DNA of 41,375 nucleotides from NCBI RefSeq assembly GCF_000763805.1, contig NZ_JRKS01000023.1:1-41375 (forward strand), written 5' to 3'. Both the position numbers and the translations under genes were made by a program. This document shows, piece after piece, positions 32,013 to 39,622 of the stretch (within the stretch, counting starts at the first letter, position 1; every line of letters starts with the position of its first letter). The notes beneath the pieces are model-generated. The model did not search any database, had not been told where the DNA came from, and saw only the letters and a program-made list of their open reading frames with translations. The DNA is from Paracoccus sphaerophysae. Lineage in GTDB: Bacteria > Pseudomonadota > Alphaproteobacteria > Rhodobacterales > Rhodobacteraceae.

Positions 32013-32974
32013 AGCGCGTCGATCTGCATCTTCTGGGGCCGCTGATCGCGCTGGTCGGGCTGTTCATCCTTGGCGCGTTGCTGAACCCCGCGTTCCTTGC
32101 GCCCGCCAACCTGTCGAACGTGCTGGCCCGGTCGGCCTTTATCGGGCTGATCGCCATTGGCATGACGTTTGTGATCACACAAGGCGGGCTGGACCTGTCC
32201 GTCGGCTCGATGGCCGCATTTCTGGCTGGCATCACCATCATGGCGATGAACTGGCTCGCGCCGATTACCGGGGCCAACTGGGGCACGATCCTTTTGGGCA
32301 TGAGCGTGGCGTTGGCGGGGGGCATCGCCTCGGGCTATGTCAACGGCGCGCTGGTGACGAAAGCGCGGATCGAGGCCTTTATCGTCACCCTGGGCACGAT
32401 GGGCATCTTCCGCAGCCTCGTGACGTGGCTTGCCGATGGCGGGACGCTCAGCCTCGATTCCTCGCTGCGGGCCATCTATCGCCCTGTCTATTTCGGCGGC
32501 ATCGGCTGGGTGACATGGCCGATCATCGTCTTTGCCATCGCCGCGATCCTTGGCGAATGGGCGATGCGCCACACCCGTTTCGGCCGCCATGTCGAGGCGA
32601 TCGGATCGAACGACCGGGTCGCCCGCTATTCGGCCGTCGATGTCGAACGGACCCGCCTGCTGACCTATGTGCTGCTCGGCGCGCTGGTCGGCCTTGCGAC
32701 GATCCTTTACGTCCCGCGGCTGGGGTCGGCGTCCGGGTCCACCGGCGTTCTGTGGGAGCTTGAGGCCATCGCCGCCGTCATCATCGGCGGCACCGCGCTG
32801 AAGGGCGGTCGCGGCCGGGTCTGGGGGACGGTCGTCGGCGTCCTGATCCTAAGCCTCATCGACAACATCCTGAATCTGGCGGATCTGGTCAGCCCCTATC
32901 TGAACGGGGCGATTCAGGGCGTCATCATCGTGCTTGCTGTGGTCTTGCAGCGGGAAAAACGCGCCGCCGACTAG
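32009..32974 (+). CDS. Sugar ABC transporter permease (RbsC type)
   Basis: A 321-residue inner-membrane permease with about ten hydrophobic segments, beginning MKRVDLHLLGPLIALVGLFI. Family features are FVITQGGLDLSVGSMAAFLA and IIGGTALKGGRGRVWGTVVG. It couples with the upstream ATPase and the downstream binding protein. GC content and style match the neighbours, so the operon seems to have been acquired as a unit. Confidence 0.93.
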   Translation: MKRVDLHLLGPLIALVGLFILGALLNPAFLAPANLSNVLARSAFIGLIAIGMTFVITQGGLDLSVGSMAAFLAGITIMAMNWLAPITGANWGTILLGMSVALAGGIASGYVNGALVTKARIEAFIVTLGTMGIFRSLVTWLADGGTLSLDSSLRAIYRPVYFGGIGWVTWPIIVFAIAAILGEWAMRHTRFGRHVEAIGSNDRVARYSAVDVERTRLLTYVLLGALVGLATILYVPRLGSASGSTGVLWELEAIAAVIIGGTALKGGRGRVWGTVVGVLILSLIDNILNLADLVSPYLNGAIQGVIIVLAVVLQREKRAAD

Positions 32975-32997
32975 CGGCCGATAGGGGAGGAAGAACC

Positions 32998-33961
32998 ATG
33001 AAACGTCGCAACATGCTAAAACTGCCGCTTGCCGCTGCTGCGCTGTCGCTGGTGGCCAGCGTCGCCGTGGCGCAGGACGCTGAAAAGAAGGTGATCGGGG
33101 TGTCGATCCCGTCCGCCACCCACGGTTTCATGGGCGGGCTGAACTGGCACGCGCAGGACACCATCACCCGGCTGGGGACGGTCTATCCGAACCTTGAATT
33201 CGTGCTGGCGACCGCGCCGGACGCCGCCAAGCAGGTCTCCGACATCGAAGATATGCTGGCCACCCGCAACATCGACGGGCTGGTCGTGCTGCCGTTTGAA
33301 TCCGAGCCGCTGACCGACCCCGTCAAGCAGGTCAAGGCGGCGGGCAAGTTCGTGACCGTCGTGGACCGCGGCCTGTCCGAGGAAGGGATCGAGGATCTGT
33401 ATGTCGCCGGCGACAACACCGCCTTCGGGCGGGTCGCGGGCGAATATTTCCGCGACAACCTGAAGGACGGCGGCAAGATCGTGGTGCTGCGCGGCATCCC
33501 GACGACGCTGGACAATGAACGCGTCGAGGCGTTCCAGAAGGCGCTGGAGGGGTCTGGCAAGGAAATCCTCGATATGCAGCACGGCAACTGGAACCGCGAC
33601 GACGCCTTCAAGGTGATGCAGGATTATCTGGCGAAATACCCGGAAATCGACGCGGTCTGGGCGGCCGATGACGACATGGCGGTGGGCGTGCTGGAAAGCC
33701 ATCGCGCAGGCCGGCCGTCAGGACCAGATGATCGTCGTCGGCGGCGCGGGCATGAAAGACATGATCAAGCGCATCATGGACAAGGATCCGCAACTGCCCG
33801 TGAACGTGACCTATCCGCCGGCGCTGATCTCGTCCGCGATCGAGATGACCGCGCTGCGCTTCGTGTCGAACGCGCCGATGGCGGGGCGTTACATCATCGG
33901 CAGCCAGCTGATTACGCCCGAAAACGCGGAACAGTATTACTTCCCCGACAGCCCGTTCTGA
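32998..33961 (+). pseudogene. Sugar ABC transporter substrate-binding protein, single-base frameshift
   Basis: The protein starts MKRRNMLKLPLAAAALSLVA with a signal peptide cleaved near AVAQ, and follows the RbsB-type fold (KKVIGVSIPSATHGFMGGLN; DNTAFGRVAGEYFRDNLK; VWAADDDMAVGVLE). At 33695-33697 the codons GAA GCC are replaced by GAAAGCC, adding one A. The correct reading then continues in another frame, AIAQAGRQDQMIVVGGAGMK, to PENAEQYYFPDSPF and the stop at 33961. Repaired, it would be 320 residues. The other operon genes are intact. It may be a recent inactivation or a sequencing error in the A run. Confidence 0.85.
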
Positions 33962-33983
33962 TCGGGGACACGTCCAGGCAACG

Positions 33984-34012
33984 ACCGGAGGCCGCCGCGG
34001 CCTCCGGTTTTT
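33984..34012 (+). terminator. Rho-independent terminator of the sugar operon
   Basis: ACCGGAGGCC (33984-33993) and GGCCTCCGGT (33999-34008) form a 10-bp perfect stem with a 5-nt loop, followed by TTTTT. It lies 23 bp after the binding-protein stop. Confidence 0.9.
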
Positions 34013-34107
34013 GGTTTCGGGGTGATGTGGGGGGCGGATAAGGCTGCGGCCCGTTCTCTCGCCTGGCCTCACCGAGCCCCCTGCCCCCTTGCGCACAGCC
34101 CTCGACC

Positions 34108-34129
34108 CAACTAGTCTGCAAACCAGTTG
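34108..34129. promoter_or_regulatory. Imperfect palindrome upstream of the antitoxin gene
   Basis: A 22-bp dyad with ends CAACT and AGTTG, with 18 of 22 positions symmetric, lies just before the antitoxin ribosome binding site (GAGGAACCCC). Phd/YefM antitoxins repress their own operon by binding such palindromes. Confidence 0.6.
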
Positions 34130-34141
34130 ACGAGGAACCCC

Positions 34142-34402
34142 ATGCGCGAAATCGGTGCCTTCGAGGCAAAGACCCGCCTATCCGAGCTGCTCGCCGCGGC
34201 CGAGGCGGGGGAATCGATCACCATCACCCGCCGCGGCGCGCCCGTGGCGCGGCTGGTGCCTGCGGCGGAGCGCGAGGACCGCAGCGCCGCGCTGACCCGC
34301 ATCGCCGCGCTGCGGCGCAGGCTGGGCGACCGGCTGGCAGACGGCCGCGCCACCCTGACCCGCGACGAAATTCTGTCCGCGCGCGATCAGGGGCGGCGCT
34401 GA
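34142..34402 (+). CDS. Phd/YefM-family antitoxin
   Basis: An 86-residue antitoxin beginning MREIGAFEAKTRLSELLAAA, followed by GESITITRRGAPVARLVPA, the DNA-binding fold of the Phd/YefM family. The C-terminal helical part (TRIAALRRRLGDRLADGRAT) should wrap the toxin. GAGGA precedes ATG 34142. It is paired with a PIN-domain toxin 74 bp downstream. It would stabilise the plasmid by post-segregational killing. Confidence 0.88.
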   Translation: MREIGAFEAKTRLSELLAAAEAGESITITRRGAPVARLVPAAEREDRSAALTRIAALRRRLGDRLADGRATLTRDEILSARDQGRR

Positions 34403-34476
34403 ATGTCGGCATCTGAACCGGGCCTCGTCCGCTTTGCGCCAGACGCATCACACCTCCAAACCATAAGACACGCCGC

Positions 34477-34869
34477 ATGATGGTGCTGGACGCCTCGGCG
34501 GTCGTGGGCTGGATCATGCCCGACGAAACCGGGATCGACCTCGACGCCGTGATCGCGGGGGGCGAGCCGTTGCTCGCGCCATGGCTGATGTGGATCGAGC
34601 TGCGCAACATCCTGATCGTCAGCGAACGCCGCGGCAGGCTGCCTGCGGGCATGGCCGACCAGATCGCCGACAGCGTCGATGCGCTGGGGGTGACGCTGGA
34701 TACGGCCGCCTCGAGCCCGGTGGTGATGGACCTCGCCCGCCGCCACGGGCTGACGGGCTATGACGCGCTGTATCTGGAGCTTGCGCTGCGCCACGGCGCG
34801 ACGCTTGCGACGCTCGACGGCAAATTGCGCGCCGCGGCCAAGGCCGAGGGCGTGGCAGTGGTGGGGTAA
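34477..34869 (+). CDS. vapC: VapC-like PIN-domain ribonuclease toxin
   Basis: A 130-residue PIN-domain RNase. The acidic Mg-binding residues are Asp5 (VLDASAVVGW), Glu41 (IELRN), Asp96 (TGYDALYLELA) and Asp114 (TLDGKL). Members cleave tRNA or rRNA and stop translation. The pairing with a Phd-type antitoxin is common. The 74-bp gap to the antitoxin is larger than the usual few bases or overlap. No separate ribosome binding site is clear. Confidence 0.9.
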   Translation: MMVLDASAVVGWIMPDETGIDLDAVIAGGEPLLAPWLMWIELRNILIVSERRGRLPAGMADQIADSVDALGVTLDTAASSPVVMDLARRHGLTGYDALYLELALRHGATLATLDGKLRAAAKAEGVAVVG

Positions 34870-34972
34870 GGCTGGCCGCTGCCAGTCCGCCCCAGCCCCG
34901 CCGGCTCAGCAATTATCGTTCATCTGCCCGCCTGTCGCGTCCGCTGCCGCCCTGCCCGGCTGCCCGCACCGC

Positions 34973-35013
34973 GGGCGCCAAAGGCATACCCCCCCTCTCT
35001 TGCCTTTGCGCCC
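34973..35013 (+). promoter_or_regulatory. Long stem-loop upstream of the D-aminopeptidase gene
   Basis: GGGCGC plus AAAGGCA (34973-34986, one bulged C) pairs with TGCCTTT plus GCGCCC (35001-35013), giving 13 base pairs around a C/T-rich 14-nt loop. It lies about 47 bp before the ATG of the next gene. It could be a leader attenuator, a terminator for the toxin transcript or a protein-binding RNA. Confidence 0.4.
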
Positions 35014-35059
35014 GCCGCGGCCCAGCGTCGCCGGACACGCGAAAAAGGCGATCACATCC

Positions 35060-35851
35060 ATGAAGATCTTCATCAGCGCCGATATGGAGGGCACGGCCGG
35101 CGTCACCACCTGGGCCGAAACCGAACAGGACAAGCCCGACTATGCCCAGTTCCAGGCTCTTATGACCGCCGAGGTCGTTGCCGCCTGTGACGGCGCCCTG
35201 GCGGCCGGCGCGACGGAAATCGTCATCAAGGACGCGCATCACACCGGGCGCAACCTGCTGGTTGACCGCCTGCCACGGCAGGCCCGGATCATCCGCGACT
35301 GGTCGGGCCACCCGCATTCGACGATGTTCGGACTGGACGCGGACTGCGCGGCGGCGATCTTTACCGGCTATCACGACGCGGCCGGCACCGACAGCAACCC
35401 GCTGGCCCACAGCTTTACCGGCCGGATCATGCGGCTGACGATCAACGGGGCGCTGGCGTCCGAATTCACGGTGAACGCCACCACCGCCGCCTTTTTGGGG
35501 GTGCCGGCCGCGTTCATCTCGGGCGATGCGGGGATCTGCGCGGCGGCCGGGAAACTGGTGCCGGGGATCACCGCGGTGCCTGTCAGCCAAGGGTTCGGGC
35601 CGGCCAGCGCCGCGCTTGCCCCGGCGATGGCCCGCGCCCTGATCCGCGAGGGCGTCGAACGCGCGCTTGGCGGCACCCCACGGCATGCCCCCCTGGCCGA
35701 AAGTTGGGACGTCGAGCTGGAGTTTGCGAACCCGGTCGAGGCCTATCGCGGCAGCTTCTTCCCCGGCGTGGATTATCCCGAGGCCCGCCGCCTGCGCTTT
35801 CAGCGCGACGACTGGTTCGAGGTGCTGCGGGTGCTGCGCTTCCTGTGGTAG
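35060..35851 (+). CDS. M55-family D-aminopeptidase (DppA-like)
   Basis: A 263-residue zinc peptidase of family M55, which in Bacillus cleaves D-Ala-containing di- or tripeptides. Conserved segments are FISADMEGTAGV at the start (metal ligands Asp and Glu), VIKDAHHTGRNLLVD, FTGYHDAAGT and LAHSFTG (His residues), and GDAGICAAA. Length is close to DppA (274). It is not part of a dipeptide transporter operon here. It stands alone between the toxin-antitoxin pair and a LysR remnant. Confidence 0.88.
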   Translation: MKIFISADMEGTAGVTTWAETEQDKPDYAQFQALMTAEVVAACDGALAAGATEIVIKDAHHTGRNLLVDRLPRQARIIRDWSGHPHSTMFGLDADCAAAIFTGYHDAAGTDSNPLAHSFTGRIMRLTINGALASEFTVNATTAAFLGVPAAFISGDAGICAAAGKLVPGITAVPVSQGFGPASAALAPAMARALIREGVERALGGTPRHAPLAESWDVELEFANPVEAYRGSFFPGVDYPEARRLRFQRDDWFEVLRVLRFLW

Positions 35852-35983
35852 CCGCAGCCACCATCAGCGCCGGACCGCCCATCTGGCTCACGCGCAACCG
35901 CAGACTGCATGGCGTTCTCCGCGCGGAAATCGTGATCGAAACATTCGACGACGTTCTGACCGAAAGGTGAAAAAGGTCGCATC

Positions 35984-36130
35984 ATGGCCACGGGAACGAT
36001 GAACTGGGATGATCTTCGCGTGGTTTCGGCGATCTACAAAGCCGGCTCTTTCGCGCGCGCGGCGCAGGCGCTGCATCTGGACGAAACCACCATCGGCCGC
36101 CGTCTGGCGCGGATCGAGGCCGCGCTTGGA
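35984..36130 (+). pseudogene. LysR-family regulator, only the helix-turn-helix remains
   Basis: The frame reads MNWDDLRVVSAIYKAGSFAR (from 35999) and then AAQALHLDETTIGRRLARIE, the N-terminal LysR DNA-binding domain. Homology stops after AALG near 36130. The rest of the roughly 300-residue protein is missing. The frame runs on through unrelated sequence to 36301. The break lies at the border between cargo and the partition/replication module. Confidence 0.8.
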
Positions 36131-36440
36131 AGGCCCCCTGCCCTTCCGTCAAATTCCGGCCATCGCTGGTCCTGCCGAACGGGGCCTTCTTCGCAGAACC
36201 CCCTGCCCTCTCCATGTCGCGGATGCCGCGCGCAGCCTATGCTAAACCGTCCCGGACAGCGGCGATCATCATGCTGCTTTCGCCTTCGCGGCCACGCGTG
36301 AGGCGGGCGAAATCGCGGCAGCAACGGGTTGCGCCGCAAGACGTCCCGCCGGTGCGACATGCGGAATCTCACGCGGTCCCAGCTTCTTCGTGGAAGGATT
36401 CGCCGAACCAGAGTGCGCAATACAGAATGGCAGCACAACC
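36131..36440. other. Border region without a recognisable gene
   Basis: No frame has a family pattern. CCCCCTGCCCT occurs twice (about 36133 and 36199). It separates the broken LysR gene from the AT-rich inverted repeat and probably carries an old insertion scar. Confidence 0.35.
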
Positions 36441-36477
36441 ATATATAGTATAATTGATTATATTCCATACTATATAT
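36441..36477. repeat. 37-bp AT-only-like inverted repeat next to the partition genes
   Basis: ATATATAGTAT (36441-36451) and ATACTATATAT (36467-36477) are perfect 11-bp arms around a 15-nt AT-rich spacer that itself contains ATAAT/ATTAT symmetry. The surroundings are strongly GC-rich. It lies about 95 bp beyond the parB stop. It could be a centromere-related, origin-opening or regulator-binding site. Confidence 0.6.
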
Positions 36478-36555
36478 ACGTCCATTCTTCGCCATACGTC
36501 GGCAATCGCAAGACAAACGCCCCGCCTCAACAGCGGCAACGGGAGACAATATCCG

Positions 36556-36571
36556 CCGCCCGCGCGGGCGG
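36556..36571 (-). terminator. Perfect 16-bp palindrome after parB
   Basis: CCGCCCGCGCGGGCGG lies just past the parB stop and shares its last base with a parS-like palindrome. It can form an 8-bp hairpin at the 3' end of the parAB transcript. No T-tract. Confidence 0.4.
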
Positions 36572-36585
36572 TTTCGCTGCGAAAC
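36571..36585. promoter_or_regulatory. parS: parS-like palindrome, copy 1
   Basis: GTTTCGCTGCGAAAC, extended to 17 bp with G and C at the ends, sits immediately after the parB stop codon. The same palindrome recurs at 37620 and, with A at the centre, at 39171. Three copies around parAB in GC-rich DNA strongly suggest ParB binding sites. Confidence 0.7.
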
Positions 36586-36586
36586 C

Positions 36587-37696
36587 TCAGCGTTCGAGAA
36601 GCGACTGGATATGGCTCATCAGGCTGTCCATCAGTTCGGGATGCAGCGCCTCACCCTCCAGCCGCAGGATATGGGCACGACCATCCCTGCCCCGCCGGAT
36701 GCTGATCCCGCTGGACGTGCGAATAGTGTCGTTATCCAGCCACCCCACGGCCGGCTTCATCCTGGGCCGCCCGCCACGGCTGGACGGCACCCGAGGCTGC
36801 GATTCCACGGCTGTCAGCGCCGCCTCGATCGCCGCCCACTCCTCCTCGGCATCTTCGGGGCGGATGTCGGACAAGGCCGCGCGCAAGGCGGCCTCGGCCC
36901 CGTTGCGAAGCGCCCCCGCAAGCCGCAGGCCCCGCCGTTCAGACAACGACTGAGGGAAAATCAGCATATCGCCCAGCTCTTCGAAGATCAGGGCGAAGGA
37001 CCGCACCTTGGACCGTTTAGCTTTCGACCCGGTGGCGAACAGCGTGTTCACGGCCTCCTCGGTATTGGTAAACGCGCCCTGATCGGCGGCGATGACGGCG
37101 ATGCGGCCCCTCTCGAAATGGCTCAGCTCCTCGCGGACCTCGTTTTCCTCGATCATCGCGACGAAGGCTGCGTCGGCCGTAGTCTGGGGACGGATCAGGG
37201 CGCGGATATGGCTGTGTTTCTCGGCCTGCGTCAGGTTGAAAAGCGCCCGCACCGCCTGCAGCCGCCGATAGCCGGACAACAGCCCAAAGCGCGGCCCCTG
37301 CCCCTCGGGCTCGTCCATTCGAAAGACCTCGATCGGCAGCCGCAGGCCGTGAGCCGCGATAGAGAGCCGCAGCTCCTGCATCTGCTCCTCGTCCATGGCC
37401 ATCCGATCGCGGACCATGGCGCCTTCGTCGATCTGATCGATGGGGATCTCGACGATCAGCAGGCCGCGGGCATCAGCCTCCTGCAACCGCGCGGCGTCGG
37501 CATCTGCCCTGGCCCGCGCTTCTCGCGTGGCGGCGTCACCCGGATCGGACTGCGTTGCCGCATCGGCGGCGATCTGGGCGATGGGCGCAAGGCCGCGGGC
37601 GGCCTGCGGGCGGCCAACGGTTTCGCTGCGAAACTCGGCCTCGATCCGGTTCAGATCGGTGCTGGAGGGCGTTTCCAGACGCCGCCGCTTAGCCAT
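36587..37696 (-). CDS. parB: ParB-family plasmid partition protein
   Basis: A 369-residue ParB/RepB-type DNA-binding partition protein. The nuclease-like N-terminal domain has IPIDQIDEGAMVRDRMAMDE, GLRLPIEVFRMDE and LLSGYRRLQAVRAL (the equivalent of the GERRxRA box). IEENEVREELSHFERG follows, then the helix-turn-helix region. It begins MAKRRRLETPSS; the start overlaps the parA stop by 8 bases, so the two are coupled. It should load at parS and spread. One parS-like palindrome lies inside its own gene at codons for FRSET. Confidence 0.92.
   Translation of the reverse strand: MAKRRRLETPSSTDLNRIEAEFRSETVGRPQAARGLAPIAQIAADAATQSDPGDAATREARARADADAARLQEADARGLLIVEIPIDQIDEGAMVRDRMAMDEEQMQELRLSIAAHGLRLPIEVFRMDEPEGQGPRFGLLSGYRRLQAVRALFNLTQAEKHSHIRALIRPQTTADAAFVAMIEENEVREELSHFERGRIAVIAADQGAFTNTEEAVNTLFATGSKAKRSKVRSFALIFEELGDMLIFPQSLSERRGLRLAGALRNGAEAALRAALSDIRPEDAEEEWAAIEAALTAVESQPRVPSSRGGRPRMKPAVGWLDNDTIRTSSGISIRRGRDGRAHILRLEGEALHPELMDSLMSHIQSLLER
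37620..37634. promoter_or_regulatory. parS: parS-like palindrome, copy 2, inside parB
   Basis: GTTTCGCTGCGAAAC, identical to copy 1, lies within codons about 21-26 of parB. Its conservation in coding sequence implies selection on the DNA as well as the protein. Confidence 0.65.
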
Positions 37697-39083
37697 TTTC
37701 CTGATCCTCTTCGTCCTTGTCCATTTCAAGATCGCGCCACCACGACCCCAGAACCAGCTCTTTGACCTCGGCCCACGTCCGGTCGAAGGTCTCGCGCCCG
37801 CGGACATAGGTGTCGCGGTTGAATTCACGATAATCGGCCTCGTAGATGCCGTTCACCTGTTCGCCGGCCTGCCCGATCATGGCGGTCAGTTCCTGCCGGT
37901 AGGTGGTCATGAAATCGCCGAAATAAGCCTGAATGACATTAGCCAGATCGGCCTGCTGGCCGGCATCGAACCGGGTGATGATGGCGCGGACCGCGTCCCA
38001 TTCAAAACGCATCTCGGGCAATCCCTCACGCCGGCGGGCGGCGTTTTCGCCGTCCTCGATGCTGGCGAAGGTCGAGTACAGCATATCGAAAAAGCGGCCG
38101 GTCGAATCGAACTCGAGGAACGATGCGCCCAAGGGGACCAGCAGAATATCGGCCGCGGCCAAGGCGTTGATCGTCAGATACCCCAGTGCCGGCGGGGTAT
38201 CGAGGATGATGATGTCGTAATTATCCGTGATTCCGTCGGCCTGAAAGCCATTGTTCAGCGCATCCCACAGTGGCCAGCCGCGCAGGCCCATGCGCCAGAC
38301 AGGGATCTGAAACTCGGCCCAGTACAGGTTCAGCTGCGCGCCCAGCAGGTCGATATTGGGCCAGTGGGTCGGCTGGATCAGATCGCGGGCGTTGATCTTC
38401 AGCGCCTCGGTCAGGGTCTCGTCGAAGGGCAGGGGGGCTTGACCCCCTGCCTGTCGCACCCTGTTTTCGTCTTGCAGCGCCAGCGCGTAATCCTTGGCCA
38501 GCAGCGGGAAGGCGGTCGACCATTCGTCGGCGACCTGCCCCCCCATGATCGAGGTCATGCTGCCCTGACTGTCCAGATCGACGACCAGCACTTTATAGCC
38601 GTCCAGTGCCGCCGACATGGCGATATGCGCGGCGGTCGATGTCTTGCCGACGCCGCCCTTGAAATTGGCGACCGCGATGATCTTGGCGGGCAAGCCTTCG
38701 GGCCGCCAGGGGCGGTATTCGCGCCCGGCGGCGCCTTCGGTCGCGAAATGGTCGCGCAGGCGAAGGACGTCTTCCAGACTGAACCACTTGCTGTTGCCTT
38801 CGCCGGTCCCTTGGGGAAGGTCGGGGTTCTTCAGCAGGACGCGGCGAAAATGGGCGGGCGCGACGGGGATCAGATAGCGGCAGACCTCCCACGTCGAAAA
38901 ACGGCGCAGCCTCTTGCGGCCGTCGGGGGCATATCCGCGTTCGGCCAGATCCTGCCGACCGCGGGCAGCGAATGCGGCGGCCTTGGCGAATCGGGCGGTA
39001 TCGACGGGCTGGTGCAGGCGCTTGGCCGCGCGGGCGGGGTCGATGTTGAAATAGGGCGGGGTATCGGTCTTGCCTGATGACAT
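37689..39083 (-). CDS. parA: ParA-family plasmid partition ATPase
   Basis: A 464-residue Walker-type ATPase. An N-terminal extension of about 140 residues (FSTWEVCRYLIP and SLEDVLRLRDHF suggest a helix-turn-helix) resembles type Ia ParA proteins that also repress their operon. The deviant Walker A is NFKGGVGKTSTAAH; other motifs are VVDLDSQGSMTSI and IIILDTPPALGYLTINAL. It should form gradients on the nucleoid that move ParB-parS complexes. It starts MSSGKTDTPPYF at 39083. A parS-like palindrome lies 88 bp upstream and may serve in autoregulation. Confidence 0.94.
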   Translation of the reverse strand: MSSGKTDTPPYFNIDPARAAKRLHQPVDTARFAKAAAFAARGRQDLAERGYAPDGRKRLRRFSTWEVCRYLIPVAPAHFRRVLLKNPDLPQGTGEGNSKWFSLEDVLRLRDHFATEGAAGREYRPWRPEGLPAKIIAVANFKGGVGKTSTAAHIAMSAALDGYKVLVVDLDSQGSMTSIMGGQVADEWSTAFPLLAKDYALALQDENRVRQAGGQAPLPFDETLTEALKINARDLIQPTHWPNIDLLGAQLNLYWAEFQIPVWRMGLRGWPLWDALNNGFQADGITDNYDIIILDTPPALGYLTINALAAADILLVPLGASFLEFDSTGRFFDMLYSTFASIEDGENAARRREGLPEMRFEWDAVRAIITRFDAGQQADLANVIQAYFGDFMTTYRQELTAMIGQAGEQVNGIYEADYREFNRDTYVRGRETFDRTWAEVKELVLGSWWRDLEMDKDEEDQENG

Positions 39084-39170
39084 GTCACAATCTCTGGGAT
39101 GTGCTGTTGCTCTGCGTTTTTTGGCGGAATCATCGCACATGAAAGAGTGTCTGTGAATCACCCTTGCGAC

Positions 39171-39185
39171 GTTTCGCAGCGAAAC
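39171..39185. promoter_or_regulatory. parS: parS-like palindrome, copy 3, upstream of parA
   Basis: GTTTCGCAGCGAAAC differs from the other copies only in the central base. It lies between parA and the origin, in the expected promoter region of parAB. Confidence 0.7.
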
Positions 39186-39220
39186 CCTCAAAAAGCCGGA
39201 TTTCTGACAGCAACAAGTTG

Positions 39221-39250
39221 AGAATCTTTAAGAGTCTTTAGAATCTTTGT
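39221..39250. repeat. AT-rich direct repeats beside the iterons
   Basis: AGAATCTTTA, AGAGTCTTTA and AGAATCTTT follow one another from 39221, 39231 and 39240. The AT-rich tract continues to about 39280. Such tracts next to iterons often serve as the strand-opening element of a plasmid origin. Confidence 0.65.
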
Positions 39251-39301
39251 CGCTGATTAGTCATTCAATATCAATGCTGTAGGAGGCCGTTGGCACCCAC
39301 C

Positions 39302-39407
39302 TGCGGGATGAAGGGTGCCGGTTTACGGGATGAAGGGTGCCCTGATTCGGGACGAAGGGGGCCGATTCGCGGGAATTGGGGTATCCGGGTGCGGGATCGG
39401 GGCGGAA
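39302..39407. repeat. oriV: Iterons: five repeats with exact 22-bp spacing (plasmid origin)
   Basis: Repeats start at 39302 (TGCGGGATGAAGGGTGCC), 39324 (TACGGGATGAAGGGTGCC), 39346 (TTCGGGACGAAGGGGGCC), 39368 (degenerate, CGCGGGAATTGG) and 39390 (TGCGGGATCGGGGCGGAA). The 22-bp phase places them on the same face of the helix. More isolated TGCGGGA cores occur at 39502, 39517 and 39556, and an inverted GGCACCC at 39292. They precede the rep gene, as binding sites for its product. Confidence 0.8.
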
Positions 39408-39622
39408 AGGGTGGGGCAGGGGGGATGTGCCTGCAAACCCGGCACTCCGACTCCCGTAAAGGGGTACCTTTCAGGTGGTCTTGCCGCCAAAGGAACCCGT
39501 TTGCGGGACGCAGCAATGCGGGATGAGCGGCCGTCAACGGAACCTTGAAAGACATTGCGGGAGGGTGCCTTTCGGACGATAATTGGCCCAATCATCGTCG
39601 GAAGAACGAGAGCAGGCATACA

